Assembly (NCBI GenBank): GCA_038244585.1
Contig: JBBRTI010000004.1
Span: forward strand, 1 to 53,713
Source: UBA4664 sp038244585
GTDB lineage: Bacteria > Patescibacteriota > Saccharimonadia > UBA4664
Length of the DNA: 53,713 nt
Direction: 5' to 3'
Each line of letters begins with the position of its first letter. The stretch's first letter is position 1. The position numbers were made by a program, and so were the translations under genes. Under the pieces are notes generated by a model. It was not told the origin of the DNA, made no database searches, and was given only the letters and a program-made list of their open reading frames with translations. This document shows, one piece after another, positions 15,456 through 25,058 of this stretch.

Positions 15456-15563
15456 CCATAAGCATAAATTCCAACCATTGCCATAATGGTCATATTTTGC
15501 TATGATTATGCACAACAACGACACACTGGCAGCAGGTGCGCCCGAGGCAATACTGGAGAAATA

Positions 15564-17975
15564 ATGGCGCGATCAAAGCAGAAAAAGCGTAAGAAGCAGC
15601 AGCGTCAAACAGCGTTCTACGAAGCCATGCCAGCCGCCTCGCTTCAGCCAGTCATGCCGGACATTCGCCAGCAGCTGGCCCTTGGGGCCGATGAAGTCTG
15701 GGGGGCCGGTCAGAGTATAGGCACCGACCTGTGGCGTAATGCCGCAGCCGGTGCGACAGCCGTCTGGGACCGCCGTGATGCCGCTACCGACTATGCGGCG
15801 GCCGCGGGTCATGACGCCTGGGCGTTTCTCGCCATGTGCGGCAAACAGCTGGTATCCCGCCGGATGCGGGCGTTAGCGCTCGCCACGGCCAGTGCAGCCT
15901 CAATCGCGGCCATAGTAGTCACTTCCAACTTGGTAGCCTCCACCTATACTCACTACGCCTCAACCATTTCCAGCCCGGCAAGCGTCCTCAACAACAAGAA
16001 GTCCGGTACTACCATAACCGACCGGAACGGGGTCGTACTGTATAACGGCTACGGCGCCCAATCCAACGCTGTAATCCCGTTTGAGGATATGCCGAAGGAT
16101 CTGAAGAATGCTACTCTGGCAGCCGAAGATCCCACGTTTTATGATCATCCCGGATTCTCCTGGCAGGCTACGGCTCGGGCAGCATGGGTCGATGTGATCA
16201 AGGGAGGCAAAATGGAGGGCGGCTCAACTCTCACCCAACAGCTGGTGAAGAATGCCATCTTGACCTCACACAAGACCTTCGAACGCAAGTTCCAGGAACT
16301 GGTTTTGTCGATGGAGCTGGAGCGTCGCTATTCCAAAGACGAGATCCTTGGCATGTACCTTAATGAAATCTATTACGGCCAAGGTTCCCATGGCGTAGAG
16401 GCAGCCGCGCAATCATACTTCCGTAAATCGGTCCGCGACCTGACGCTCAGTGAATCCGCCTTCATCGCCGGTCTGCCGCTCGGGCCTAGCCGTTTCGATC
16501 CCAATTTGGACCCGGAAGCAGCCATCGGCCGTCGCAACTTCGTCTTGGACCGCATGGCAGGCTATGGCAAGATAACTTCCAATCAGGCGGCCGTCGCTAA
16601 AGCTGAGCCGTTGAATGCCGGGGCCCGTGATGCCTCAATTAAAGCGCCTCATTTTGTCTTCTATGTACTGGATCAACTCCGTTCGCAATATGGCGACGAT
16701 GTCGTCGAACAGGGCGGCATAACCGTCAAAACTACGCTCGATTATTCCAAACAGGAAAAGGCTCAGGAGATTGTCGCGGCGCAGATTGATCATCTGGCCG
16801 GTCACAATGCCACCAACGGCGGGTTGATTTCCCTCGAGCCGTCCACTGGTGACATCATTGCCATGGTCGGCAGCCGTGACTATAACGCCCCCGGATTCGG
16901 CGCCGTCAACGTCATGCTGGCCAATTTGCAGCCGGGATCGAGTTTCAAGCCGATCGCATACGTCACGGCCTTTGCTAAAGGCTGGAACGGCTCGACCCAA
17001 GTCGTCGACAAACCTATCCGGGAGCCAAACGGTGACGGCACCTTCTACGAGCCGAAAAATTACGACCTTAAATTCCGCGGCCAGGTTACGCTACGACGTG
17101 CCTTGGCTAACTCTCTCAATATCCCGGCAGTGGAAGTACTGAAATTCGCCGGCATTCCCCAGACCCTCGAAATGGCCCATAAGCTAGGCATCACCGGTCT
17201 GAACCAGCCTTCCCGTTACGGCCTCAGCCTAGTGTTGGGCGGTGGGGAAGTGCGACCCATTGATATGGCAACGGTCTACGCCACGTTTGCCAACCAGGGC
17301 ATAAAAGTAACACCGCGGGCCATCCTGACGGTCTCCGACCGCTATAGCAAAGACATCACCAAGACTGACACCCCCAAGCCGGTCCGCGCCCTTGAGGCCA
17401 AATACGCCTCTATGATAACCAGCATCCTGTCTGACAATAATGCCCGCACCGAGGAGTTCGGAGCCAATTCACCGCTTAAGCTCAGCCGTCCAGCCGCCGC
17501 CAAGACCGGAACTACCAACGATTTCCGCGACAACTGGACCGTCGGTTATACGCCCGGCCTAGTTACGGCCGTCTGGGTCGGCAACAACGACCACTCGGCC
17601 ATGAACAACGTCGACGGTATCACCGGTGCTGCGCCTATCTGGCACGATTTCATGGAATGGGCCCTGGCAGGCACGCCTGTCCAGAATTTCATTGTCTCGG
17701 CCGACGTGTCTCAGTTCCATGTATGTGCGACTGGCGGCATCGTTGACGGAGCCGCCCCAGGTTACACGGAGCTTGCGCCCACCGACGCGCCCATTATACG
17801 GCCGTGTGTGTTAACCCCATCACCGACCACAACGCCAGGCCCTACACCAGACCCAAAATCACCGGGCACCGACCCCGGAATAACCGCTAGCACACTCAGT
17901 CCTAGCCCCGCCCCAGGAACCCCGGTGCCACCTTCCAAACACAAGCTCATCCCCACGCCTCCGCCCAAAATATGA
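15564..17975 (+). CDS. Class A penicillin-binding protein (transglycosylase and transpeptidase)
   Basis: 803 residues from ATG 15564 with TGGAG upstream; the longer frame from 15486 has no Shine-Dalgarno and overlaps a TATGAT box (about 15501). A Lys-rich cytosolic N terminus, then one membrane anchor (about 105-125). The GT51 domain shows AAEDPTFYDHPG (catalytic Glu, about 187) and GGSTLTQQ (about 219). The transpeptidase domain has SSFK (about 459), NSLN (about 515) and KTGT (about 647). The tail is Thr/Pro/Ser-rich. It polymerises lipid II and cross-links glycan strands outside the membrane. The family also includes PBP1a and PonA; I cannot say which paralogue. Confidence 0.93.
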   Translation: MARSKQKKRKKQQRQTAFYEAMPAASLQPVMPDIRQQLALGADEVWGAGQSIGTDLWRNAAAGATAVWDRRDAATDYAAAAGHDAWAFLAMCGKQLVSRRMRALALATASAASIAAIVVTSNLVASTYTHYASTISSPASVLNNKKSGTTITDRNGVVLYNGYGAQSNAVIPFEDMPKDLKNATLAAEDPTFYDHPGFSWQATARAAWVDVIKGGKMEGGSTLTQQLVKNAILTSHKTFERKFQELVLSMELERRYSKDEILGMYLNEIYYGQGSHGVEAAAQSYFRKSVRDLTLSESAFIAGLPLGPSRFDPNLDPEAAIGRRNFVLDRMAGYGKITSNQAAVAKAEPLNAGARDASIKAPHFVFYVLDQLRSQYGDDVVEQGGITVKTTLDYSKQEKAQEIVAAQIDHLAGHNATNGGLISLEPSTGDIIAMVGSRDYNAPGFGAVNVMLANLQPGSSFKPIAYVTAFAKGWNGSTQVVDKPIREPNGDGTFYEPKNYDLKFRGQVTLRRALANSLNIPAVEVLKFAGIPQTLEMAHKLGITGLNQPSRYGLSLVLGGGEVRPIDMATVYATFANQGIKVTPRAILTVSDRYSKDITKTDTPKPVRALEAKYASMITSILSDNNARTEEFGANSPLKLSRPAAAKTGTTNDFRDNWTVGYTPGLVTAVWVGNNDHSAMNNVDGITGAAPIWHDFMEWALAGTPVQNFIVSADVSQFHVCATGGIVDGAAPGYTELAPTDAPIIRPCVLTPSPTTTPGPTPDPKSPGTDPGITASTLSPSPAPGTPVPPSKHKLIPTPPPKI

Positions 17976-18016
17976 ACTTATCCTTCTCCGCGTGAGGTTT
18001 TTTAGTCATGAACCAG

Positions 18017-18022
18017 TATAAT
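18017..18022 (+). promoter_or_regulatory. -10 box (TATAAT) of a leaderless prfB transcript
   Basis: TATAAT ends 6 nt before ATG 18029. It shows that the upstream in-frame ATG at 18008 is unlikely to be used. Confidence 0.6.
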
Positions 18023-18028
18023 GCCGGT

Positions 18029-19141
18029 ATGGAAGACTTACTCAAACGCTTGCAGGAGCTGTCCCGCAATATCGATGATGCCTTAATCCGTCTGGGTATC
18101 GATGACGACGAAACCAAGGCGGCCGAACTGACCGCCCAGACCGTGCAGCCTAATTTCTGGAGCGACCCGGAGGCGGCTGCACGCGTGTCACAACAATTGG
18201 CGGCGCTCACCAAACATGCCGAGAGTTGGCGTAAGCTTCAGGCTGATGTGAAGGGAGCCGCGGACCTGTTGGAACTCGCCGACAAAAATGAAGCGGACAG
18301 CCTGCGCGTAGACCTTGAAGCGGCCTACGAGACCGCCCGCGCCGACTATGCGTCCCGCGAATTTGAGCTTAAACTCAGCGGTCCGCATGACCGTGCCTCA
18401 GCCATCATTGAGCTCCACGCGGGCACCGGCGGCACCGACGCTCAGGATTGGACCGAAATGTTGCAGCGTATGTACCTGCGCTACGCCGAAAAAGCCGGAT
18501 TCACTGCGGAGATCGTCAGCCTTAGCCCGGGCGAAGAGGCCGGAATTAAGAGCGCGACCATCGAAGTGAACGGGCAGTACGCCTACGGCAAGCTAAAAAG
18601 CGAAGCCGGCGTGCACCGTCTAGTCCGCCTGTCGCCCTTCAACTCCGACAACCTGCGTCAGACCTCATTCGCTCTGGTAGAAATCCTGCCACAGCTGGAC
18701 AAGGCCACCAGCATTCAGATCGACCCCAAGGACCTAAGAATCGACGTCTATCGCGCGGGCGGCCACGGCGGACAATCTGTTAACACCACAGATTCGGCCG
18801 TGCGGATTACGCACGTGCCCACCGGTACGGTCGTCGCCATCCAAAACGAGCGGAGTCAATTGCAAAATAAGGAGAAGGCTATGGCTATACTGACCTCACG
18901 CCTAACCGCCCTAATGGAAGCCGAGCATAAAGCCGAACTCGGCGAGCTGCGGGCAGGCGAGCGCGCGGCCGACTGGGGCCAGCAGATACGCAATTATGTA
19001 CTGCATCCATACACCAAGGTTAAGGATACCCGCACCGGACATGAAACCGGTGACACGCAGGCCGTATTGGGAGGCGCGCTTGAGCCCTTTATCGACGCCT
19101 ATCTGTCGAGTCAAATCGGTACCGCCAAAGACAGTGCATAA
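18029..19141 (+). CDS. prfB: Peptide chain release factor 2
   Basis: 370 residues from ATG 18029, near the usual RF2 length. The stop-codon reading loop has SPF (about 201), the RF2 signature for UGA and UAA, and the GGQ motif (about 246-248) that triggers peptide hydrolysis is intact. The DAQDWTEMLQRMYLRYAE segment is typical. Many RF2 genes need a programmed +1 frameshift near codon 25; this frame is continuous from the start, so that autoregulation is absent. RF2 together with frequent TGA stops argues for the standard bacterial code. The ftsE gene follows after 51 nt with its own -10 box. Confidence 0.95.
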   Translation: MEDLLKRLQELSRNIDDALIRLGIDDDETKAAELTAQTVQPNFWSDPEAAARVSQQLAALTKHAESWRKLQADVKGAADLLELADKNEADSLRVDLEAAYETARADYASREFELKLSGPHDRASAIIELHAGTGGTDAQDWTEMLQRMYLRYAEKAGFTAEIVSLSPGEEAGIKSATIEVNGQYAYGKLKSEAGVHRLVRLSPFNSDNLRQTSFALVEILPQLDKATSIQIDPKDLRIDVYRAGGHGGQSVNTTDSAVRITHVPTGTVVAIQNERSQLQNKEKAMAILTSRLTALMEAEHKAELGELRAGERAADWGQQIRNYVLHPYTKVKDTRTGHETGDTQAVLGGALEPFIDAYLSSQIGTAKDSA

Positions 19142-19192
19142 GTTTCACCGTTAGCATAACCGTAAGCGCTTTATTATGTTAGAATAGGTCCA

Positions 19193-19873
19193 ATGATTCT
19201 CTTTGATCGTGTCACGAAAGTCTACCCGAATCAGTCGATTGCGCTGAGCGGCTTGAATTTGCATATCGAACCGAAGGAGTTCGTCACCATTGTGGGCTCC
19301 AGCGGGGCCGGCAAATCGACGCTCATCAAGCTCATGACGCGTGAAGAAGTCCAAACCTCCGGCAAAATCATTGTCGGCGGCCTGGATTATGACACCATCA
19401 CACCCAAGGACGTCCCGCTAGTGCGACGCCGCATCGGTGTGGTCTTCCAGGATTTCAAACTGTTGCCCAACCGCCGCGTCGGCGAGAACGTAGCCTTTGC
19501 TCTAGAGGTTTCGGGTGCCCGCAGTAAGGAAATCAAGCGTGCCGTACCCAAAATGCTCCAACTGGTCGGCCTATCATCGAAGCAAAACGCCTTTCCTAAC
19601 GAGTTATCCGGCGGCGAACGCCAGCGTGTGGCTATTGCCCGCGCCCTCATCCGCCAGCCGAAAATCCTCATCGCCGACGAACCCACGGGCAACCTTGACC
19701 CCAAAAACGCTTGGGAAATCATCGAATTACTGCTCAAAATCAACCGTTTTGGAACCACCGTACTATTGACTACCCACAATAAGGAGATCGTCAACGCGCT
19801 CAAACGCCGCGTCATTACCATCAACCGCGGCCGTATCGTCAAAGACGAAGAGCAGGGGAGGTACGCTTTATGA
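19193..19873 (+). CDS. ftsE: Cell division ABC transporter ATPase FtsE
   Basis: 226 residues. Walker A GSSGAGKST (about 33-41), signature LSGGERQRVAIARAL (about 138-152) and Walker B ILIADEPTGNLDP are complete. FtsE pairs with FtsX to convert ATP hydrolysis in the cytosol into activation of a wall hydrolase outside. TAGAAT (19180-19185) ends 7 nt before the ATG, pointing to a leaderless mRNA. Its TGA overlaps the ftsX ATG by four bases. Confidence 0.95.
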   Translation: MILFDRVTKVYPNQSIALSGLNLHIEPKEFVTIVGSSGAGKSTLIKLMTREEVQTSGKIIVGGLDYDTITPKDVPLVRRRIGVVFQDFKLLPNRRVGENVAFALEVSGARSKEIKRAVPKMLQLVGLSSKQNAFPNELSGGERQRVAIARALIRQPKILIADEPTGNLDPKNAWEIIELLLKINRFGTTVLLTTHNKEIVNALKRRVITINRGRIVKDEEQGRYAL

Positions 19874-20784
19874 TTACCCTCTGGCGTATCATTCAGGCCG
19901 GCGGCCGCAACTTCATGCGTAACGCCTGGCTGTCGACTGCCGCTACGGCTGTAATGACCGTGACGCTGTCGATTGTGGTGATTTCGTTTATATCCAATCT
20001 GGCGCTGACTTCGACCATCAAGGGTGTCACGGACAAGATCGACATCTCCATTTACCTCAAACATGAGGTGACCCCGGAGCAGGTTAATGCGTTCACTAAA
20101 TCGCTTCAGGCCAGTTCCAATGTCGAAAGCGTGACCTACCTCTCGGAAGACCAGGCAATTGCCCAGTACCGTGAACAGAACAAGACCAACAAGCAGCTGC
20201 TTTCCGCCCTTGATATTGCCGGCAACGCGCTGCCGTCGTCGCTACAAGTCAAAGCCAAGGACCCGAAAAAGCTCGATGACATCACCGCTGTTGTAGAACA
20301 GCCACAGAACAAGGAGATGTTGGATCCTGCTGCGCCTCCGTCCTATACCGGCAGCCGCAAAACCACTATCGATAAAATTGTCAGTTTCTCGAACTTCTTC
20401 AAGTCTACCGGCCTCGTAGCTAGCGGTATCTTTGTCATAATTTCTACTCTCATCATCTTCAATACTATCCGCATGGCAATATTTACCCGCCGAGATGAAA
20501 TCGAGATCATGAAGCTCGTAGGCGCCACCAAGTGGTTTATCCGCGGACCTTTCATCATCGAGGCGGCCCTGTACGGAATCATCGGTGCATTTATTGCCGT
20601 GGCCTTGTCGTACGTCCTACTAATGGGCGGGGGACCGAAGCTGGCCAGCTACGTGGACGTGGCGTCGACAATCGAATTCTTTAGGAATTACCCGGTGCTG
20701 GTAATCGGTGCAGAAGTACTAATCGGCCTCCTGATAGGTATGCTTTCAAGCCTACTGGCCATGAGCCGTTATCTTAAGCTTTAG
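19870..20784 (+). CDS. ftsX: Cell division protein FtsX
   Basis: 304 residues, four membrane segments: one near the N terminus (about 22-45) and three in the C-terminal half (about 180-205, 235-258, 272-298). A large extracytoplasmic loop lies between the first two and would contact the hydrolase. The start overlaps ftsE (ATGA). About 105 nt downstream is a CHAP-domain hydrolase with coiled coils. This ftsE-ftsX-hydrolase order matches the FtsEX-PcsB and FtsEX-CwlO systems, so a partner relation is likely. Confidence 0.93.
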   Translation: MITLWRIIQAGGRNFMRNAWLSTAATAVMTVTLSIVVISFISNLALTSTIKGVTDKIDISIYLKHEVTPEQVNAFTKSLQASSNVESVTYLSEDQAIAQYREQNKTNKQLLSALDIAGNALPSSLQVKAKDPKKLDDITAVVEQPQNKEMLDPAAPPSYTGSRKTTIDKIVSFSNFFKSTGLVASGIFVIISTLIIFNTIRMAIFTRRDEIEIMKLVGATKWFIRGPFIIEAALYGIIGAFIAVALSYVLLMGGGPKLASYVDVASTIEFFRNYPVLVIGAEVLIGLLIGMLSSLLAMSRYLKL

Positions 20785-20832
20785 CGCTTTAACAAGGCCT
20801 TTTAGCACTGCCAAGCCCATAGCACAACCAGT

Positions 20833-20862
20833 TTGACAAATACCCTCCAAATCTCTTATGAT
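20833..20862 (+). promoter_or_regulatory. Sigma70 promoter of the CHAP hydrolase gene
   Basis: TTGACA (20833-20838), 18 nt, TATGAT (20857-20862). Initiation is predicted near 20869, leaving a leader of about 20 nt that holds GGAGGGG (20874-20880). Confidence 0.75.
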
Positions 20863-20888
20863 AAGGCCACCTTGGAGGGGCAAGACTA

Positions 20889-22031
20889 ATTCGTAACTTC
20901 AATCATAATCACAACCGCATCCGCACCTCGCTCGCCCGCACGGCCAGCATATTTGCGGTACTTTTTGTGTTCAGCGGGACGGCTTTGGCCGACACCTATG
21001 ACGATCAGATAAATGCATTAAAAACTACGTCAGCCCAGCAACAGGCTAACGCTAACCAATTTCTGGCGCAGGCTAATGACTATCAGGCACGAGTCAACCA
21101 GCTCAACGCTCAAATTGGCGCACTGCAGGCGCAAATAAATCTTAGCCAAGCTCAATCGCAACAGCTCTCAGCCAATATCGCTACCAATGAAGCCAACTTA
21201 GCGACGCAAAAACAAATTCTTGGCGCTAACATCAAGTCGATGTATTTAAACAGTGGCGTAACTCCAATTGAAATGATTGCCTCAAGCAAAAATCTGAGCG
21301 ACTACTTCAATCAACAGCAATACCAAGATAGTATCAAGAGCAAGATTCAATCTGCCATGGCCGAAATTATCGTCACTCAAAAGTTGTTAGCGGCACAAAA
21401 AACCCAGGTCGATGCTTTGCTCATAACTCAGACCAGCCAGCGGCAGCTGCTTGCCAGCAGCCGAGCGGAGGCCAATGCACTTTTGGCAACGGCGGCGCAA
21501 AATGCCGATGTAGCAAACGCCTCCGTAAAGAGCAACAACGCAAAAGTAGCATCACTAAAGGCACAACAAGCCGCAATTCTGCAGGCCGCATCACGGAGCT
21601 TCGGCGGCTCCATCCCAGGGGCCTCGAGTGGTAGCGGTGGTGCTTGCGACAACGGTCACGGCAACGGCGGATATCCGGCTTCATGGTGCAGTGCAGGACA
21701 GGACCAGCCTGGCTATGGCGGCGCATGGGGATACAACCGCGAATGTGTATCATGGGCAGGCTGGCGACGCGCAAATATGGGTCGTGCTCTGCCAACAGGC
21801 TGGGGCAACGCTAACTCATGGGACGACTACGCACGCTCAGCTGGTTACAACGTCGACTATAGTCCAGAAGTTGGGGCAGTTGCCCAAACTGACGCCGGCG
21901 GATACGGACACGTTGCCATCGTGGAAGCTATTCAAGGCAGTAACGTAGTAGTAAGTGAAATGAATTACGACGGTGCCGGCCACTTCCGATATGGCACATA
22001 CTCGAGCAGTTATTTCAAATATATTCACTAG
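20889..22031 (+). CDS. Secreted CHAP-domain peptidoglycan hydrolase (PcsB/CwlO-like), probable ATT start
   Basis: 380 residues if read from ATT 20889. An in-frame stop lies at 20862 and no ATG, GTG or TTG occurs before GTG 20967, yet the frame between encodes a good signal peptide (basic start, hydrophobic core, cleavage after ALA). GGAGGGG sits 8 nt before the ATT, directly behind a strong promoter. The mature protein has a long Gln/Ala-rich coiled coil (about 40-230), a Gly/Ser linker, and a CHAP domain with Cys in RECVSWAGW (about 287) and His in GYGHVAIVEA (about 340). CHAP enzymes cut the peptide part of peptidoglycan. The coiled coil is the part that docks on FtsX in PcsB. The alternative start at GTG 20967 would remove most of the signal peptide. 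Confidence 0.85.
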   Translation: MRNFNHNHNRIRTSLARTASIFAVLFVFSGTALADTYDDQINALKTTSAQQQANANQFLAQANDYQARVNQLNAQIGALQAQINLSQAQSQQLSANIATNEANLATQKQILGANIKSMYLNSGVTPIEMIASSKNLSDYFNQQQYQDSIKSKIQSAMAEIIVTQKLLAAQKTQVDALLITQTSQRQLLASSRAEANALLATAAQNADVANASVKSNNAKVASLKAQQAAILQAASRSFGGSIPGASSGSGGACDNGHGNGGYPASWCSAGQDQPGYGGAWGYNRECVSWAGWRRANMGRALPTGWGNANSWDDYARSAGYNVDYSPEVGAVAQTDAGGYGHVAIVEAIQGSNVVVSEMNYDGAGHFRYGTYSSSYFKYIH

Positions 22032-22034
22032 AGG

Positions 22035-22072
22035 CACAATAAAAACATTAGCTAGGTATACCATTTATTGTG
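22035..22072 (+). terminator. Inverted repeat after the CHAP gene, probable terminator
   Basis: CACAATAAA (22035-22043) pairs with TTTATTGTG (22064-22072) over a 20-nt loop, just after the stop; only short T stretches follow. Confidence 0.5.
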
Positions 22073-22163
22073 TGTATTTCAGCTTGTAGTCTAGACATTC
22101 TCAGGTGCCTAGTCGAAAAATAAGGTAAACTAGGACCAACACCAACCACAAGGAACCGACTTT

Positions 22164-23333
22164 TTGCGATCTACTTTTTCTACCCGAACCGCCGTCATCG
22201 TTGCCATTTTAATTTCCGTCGTCAGTTTTGCCGCCGGTGACCGACTTCATGGGCAGGGGCTCAACTTGTTCGCCAAGCAGCCCGACACCATCGACGCCTC
22301 CAGCCTCAACGACATCTACGCACTTATGCAGCGTAACTTCGACGGCTCAATCGACGCCGGGGCGGCTCTCGAAGGCGCTAAAAAGGGCCTCGTTGCGGCC
22401 GGCGGCGACCCATATACGGTTTATATGAACGCCGGTGAGAGCAAGGCGCTCAACGACGACCTCAGTGGTAAATTGAGCGGCATCGGGGCGGAAATCGGCA
22501 TCAAGAACAACGTCCTGACTGTCGTAGCGCCTATCGCCGGTGCTCCGGCCGAAAAAGCCGGAATCCGAGCCATGGATCTTATTGCTAAGATTAACAGTGA
22601 AGATACTACTGGTATGAGCGTCGACACCGCTGTAAGCAAGATCCGCGGCAAAGCCGGCACTACCGTAAAGCTGACTATTCTTCATACAGGTGCGCTCGAA
22701 ACCGCCGAAATCACCATTACGCGGGCTGACCTGACTGTTCCAAGCGTCAAATGGAGCATGAAGGATGGCGGCGTCGGTTACATTCAGATCAGCACATTCG
22801 GGACCGATACGTCCGCACTTATCCAGAAGGCGGCGAGCGAGCTTAAAACCCAGGGTGCTGCCAAAGTCGTTCTTGACCTACGCAACGACGGAGGCGGGTA
22901 TCTAGATGCCGGCGTGGCTGTGGCCAGCCAGTTCCTGCCGGACGGCAAAACCGTTGTCAGCGAACGAACCTCTGGCAAGACCGTTGATACCCTAAACTCG
23001 CAGGGCGGCGGCGCGCTAGCCGGACTGCCCCTGGTCGTGCTCATCAACGGCGGATCAGCCAGTGCCAGCGAGATTGTCGCCGGTGCCTTGCACGATAACG
23101 GCGTAGCCAAGCTCGTCGGCGAAAAGAGTTTCGGCAAGGGCAGCGTCCAAGAAATGAAGCAGCTGCCGGGCGGCGCCCAGCTCAAAGTCACCGTAGCGCA
23201 CTGGTACACCCCTAAGGGCGTCAACATCAACAAAGAGGGCATCAAACCGGACGCCGAAGTGAAGCTCTCCAACGAGGACTACAACGCCTCACGCGACCCG
23301 CAGCTCAACAAAGCCCTGGAGATGCTGAAGTAG
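22164..23333 (+). CDS. C-terminal processing peptidase (S41 family, PDZ domain)
   Basis: 389 residues from TTG 22164; an in-frame stop at 22131 leaves no other start, and AAGGA lies 9 nt upstream. TAAACT (22126-22131) may be the -10 box. An N-terminal signal anchor (about 8-25) is followed by a helical segment, a PDZ domain (about 100-185) that binds substrate C termini, and the protease core with VGYIQISTFG, LDLRNDGGG, GGSASASE (nucleophile Ser, about 300) and GEKSFGKGSVQ (general base Lys, about 326). It trims or degrades exported proteins. In other bacteria such proteases control wall hydrolases, which fits the neighbouring CHAP gene, but the target here is unknown. Confidence 0.92.
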   Translation: MRSTFSTRTAVIVAILISVVSFAAGDRLHGQGLNLFAKQPDTIDASSLNDIYALMQRNFDGSIDAGAALEGAKKGLVAAGGDPYTVYMNAGESKALNDDLSGKLSGIGAEIGIKNNVLTVVAPIAGAPAEKAGIRAMDLIAKINSEDTTGMSVDTAVSKIRGKAGTTVKLTILHTGALETAEITITRADLTVPSVKWSMKDGGVGYIQISTFGTDTSALIQKAASELKTQGAAKVVLDLRNDGGGYLDAGVAVASQFLPDGKTVVSERTSGKTVDTLNSQGGGALAGLPLVVLINGGSASASEIVAGALHDNGVAKLVGEKSFGKGSVQEMKQLPGGAQLKVTVAHWYTPKGVNINKEGIKPDAEVKLSNEDYNASRDPQLNKALEMLK

Positions 23334-23411
23334 CCATTTGTGTTGCCCGTAGGCTAACTCCAGCGTATAGTTAGAACCAATTGTTGTTACGGCTAACTAG
23401 TAGGAGTGCAC

Positions 23412-25058
23412 ATGGCAGGGGAGAGCCAGACTAAGTTTATATTTGTGACCGGCGGAGTCCTTTCGGGACTCGGGAAAGGCATCACCGCGGCGTCTCTGGG
23501 AACAACCCTTAAGGCCCGCGGTTTTAGCGTCAATATACAAAAAGTCGACCAGTATTTGAATACCGATGCCGGTACCCTCAACCCCGCTGAGCATGGTGAA
23601 GTGTTCGTCACTCACGATGGTGCCGAGACGGATTTGGATCTTGGACATTACGAACGCTTCTTAAATGCGGAGCTGTCGCATGGAAGCTCACTCATGAGCG
23701 GCCGGGTGTACGCCAAGGTTATTGCCGACGAACGCGCCGGCAAATATTTGGGCAAAACCGTCCAAATTATTCCCCATGTTACCAATGAGATCTGCAACCA
23801 AATTATTGCAGCTGGCGTTGGTTTTGATTTTCACATCGTCGAAATTGGTGGTACCGTAGGCGATTATGAAATCCTAGCGTCTCTCGAATCGATCCGCCAA
23901 CTACGGCGCAAAATTGGTGCTGCCCATACATTTTATATGCATTTAGTCTACCTGCCGTACCTTGAGGCGTCCCACGAGATAAAAACCAAACCAGCTCAAA
24001 ACACCGTCCGAGACTTACGTGAAGCCGGAATTCAACCTGATGCTATAATAGCTCGAGCCGAACGGCCCATAAGCCAAGCCATTATGAATAAACTCGGCCT
24101 GTTCTGTGATGTGGATGAACGTGGAATCGTTGCACTGCCAACCGTTAAAAGCGTTTATGAGGTGCCATTGATCCTAGAGGCGGCCGGACTACCGGATTAC
24201 GTCACTACTCATCTGGGGCTTGAAGTGCGCAAGCCCGATATGCAGTCCTGGCAGAAGCTCGTCGAGCTCATCAAGCATCCTGATCACCGAAGTCTTAAAA
24301 TCGGCGTTGTGGCCAAATATATGGATAACGAAGACACTTACATGAGTGTTTTCGAAGCCATCAAGTCGGCCGGTTGGGCTAATCGAGTGCGTCCAGAAAT
24401 CTGCTGGATTTCGGCTGAAAAGTTGGAAGGTGAGGACGGCGAGCGAATGCTCGAAGGCTACGACGGCCTCGTCGTTCCCGGTGGCTTCGGCGGCCGCGGC
24501 GTTGAGGGCAAGATTACTGCCGCGACCTATGCTATGGACCACAACATCCCATATCTGGGCCTCTGCCTGGGAATGCAGATCGCGGTCATTGCCAAAGCCC
24601 GCCAGATCGGCCTGGAAAACGCCAATACCACTGAAGTCGATCCTGAAACCGCCCACCCGGTCATCGATATCATGGAAAGCCAGCGTGATGTCGAGTCCAA
24701 AGGCGGAACGATGCGGCTGGGCGACTATCCGTGCGTTCTGACAGCCGGCAGCAAGAGTGCTGAGGCCTATGGCACTACTAAGATTACTGAGCGTCACCGT
24801 CACCGTTGGGAATTTAATAACTCCTACCGTGCCGAACTTGAGGCTGCCGGCTTGGAGCTCGTCGGACTATCGCCCGACGGCAACCTAGTCGAAGTCATCG
24901 AAATCAAAGGCCATGACTTCTTCGTCGCCAGCCAATTTCATCCGGAGTTTAAGTCCCGACCCAATACGCCGCACCCATTATTCAATGCCTTCATGGCGGC
25001 AACAGCCAAACACCGAGAATACCGCGAGCAAGGCAAAAGGAGTATAGTAAGCATATGA
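23412..25058 (+). CDS. pyrG: CTP synthase
   Basis: 548 residues from ATG 23412, placed 6 nt after TAGGAG; GTG 23406 is too close to that site. The synthetase domain begins KFIFVTGGVLSGLGKG and makes CTP from UTP, ATP and ammonia. The glutaminase domain (from about 290) holds GLCLGMQ (catalytic Cys, about 383) and the HPEF motif near the end. Length is normal. The last four bases overlap the start of a receiver-domain gene, so the two are translationally coupled, an unusual pairing. Confidence 0.96.
   Translation: MAGESQTKFIFVTGGVLSGLGKGITAASLGTTLKARGFSVNIQKVDQYLNTDAGTLNPAEHGEVFVTHDGAETDLDLGHYERFLNAELSHGSSLMSGRVYAKVIADERAGKYLGKTVQIIPHVTNEICNQIIAAGVGFDFHIVEIGGTVGDYEILASLESIRQLRRKIGAAHTFYMHLVYLPYLEASHEIKTKPAQNTVRDLREAGIQPDAIIARAERPISQAIMNKLGLFCDVDERGIVALPTVKSVYEVPLILEAAGLPDYVTTHLGLEVRKPDMQSWQKLVELIKHPDHRSLKIGVVAKYMDNEDTYMSVFEAIKSAGWANRVRPEICWISAEKLEGEDGERMLEGYDGLVVPGGFGGRGVEGKITAATYAMDHNIPYLGLCLGMQIAVIAKARQIGLENANTTEVDPETAHPVIDIMESQRDVESKGGTMRLGDYPCVLTAGSKSAEAYGTTKITERHRHRWEFNNSYRAELEAAGLELVGLSPDGNLVEVIEIKGHDFFVASQFHPEFKSRPNTPHPLFNAFMAATAKHREYREQGKRSIVSI

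Noticed and set aside
24189..24803. Minus-strand 204-codon ORF within pyrG
   Set aside because: Shadow of pyrG in another frame; no promoter or ribosome site.
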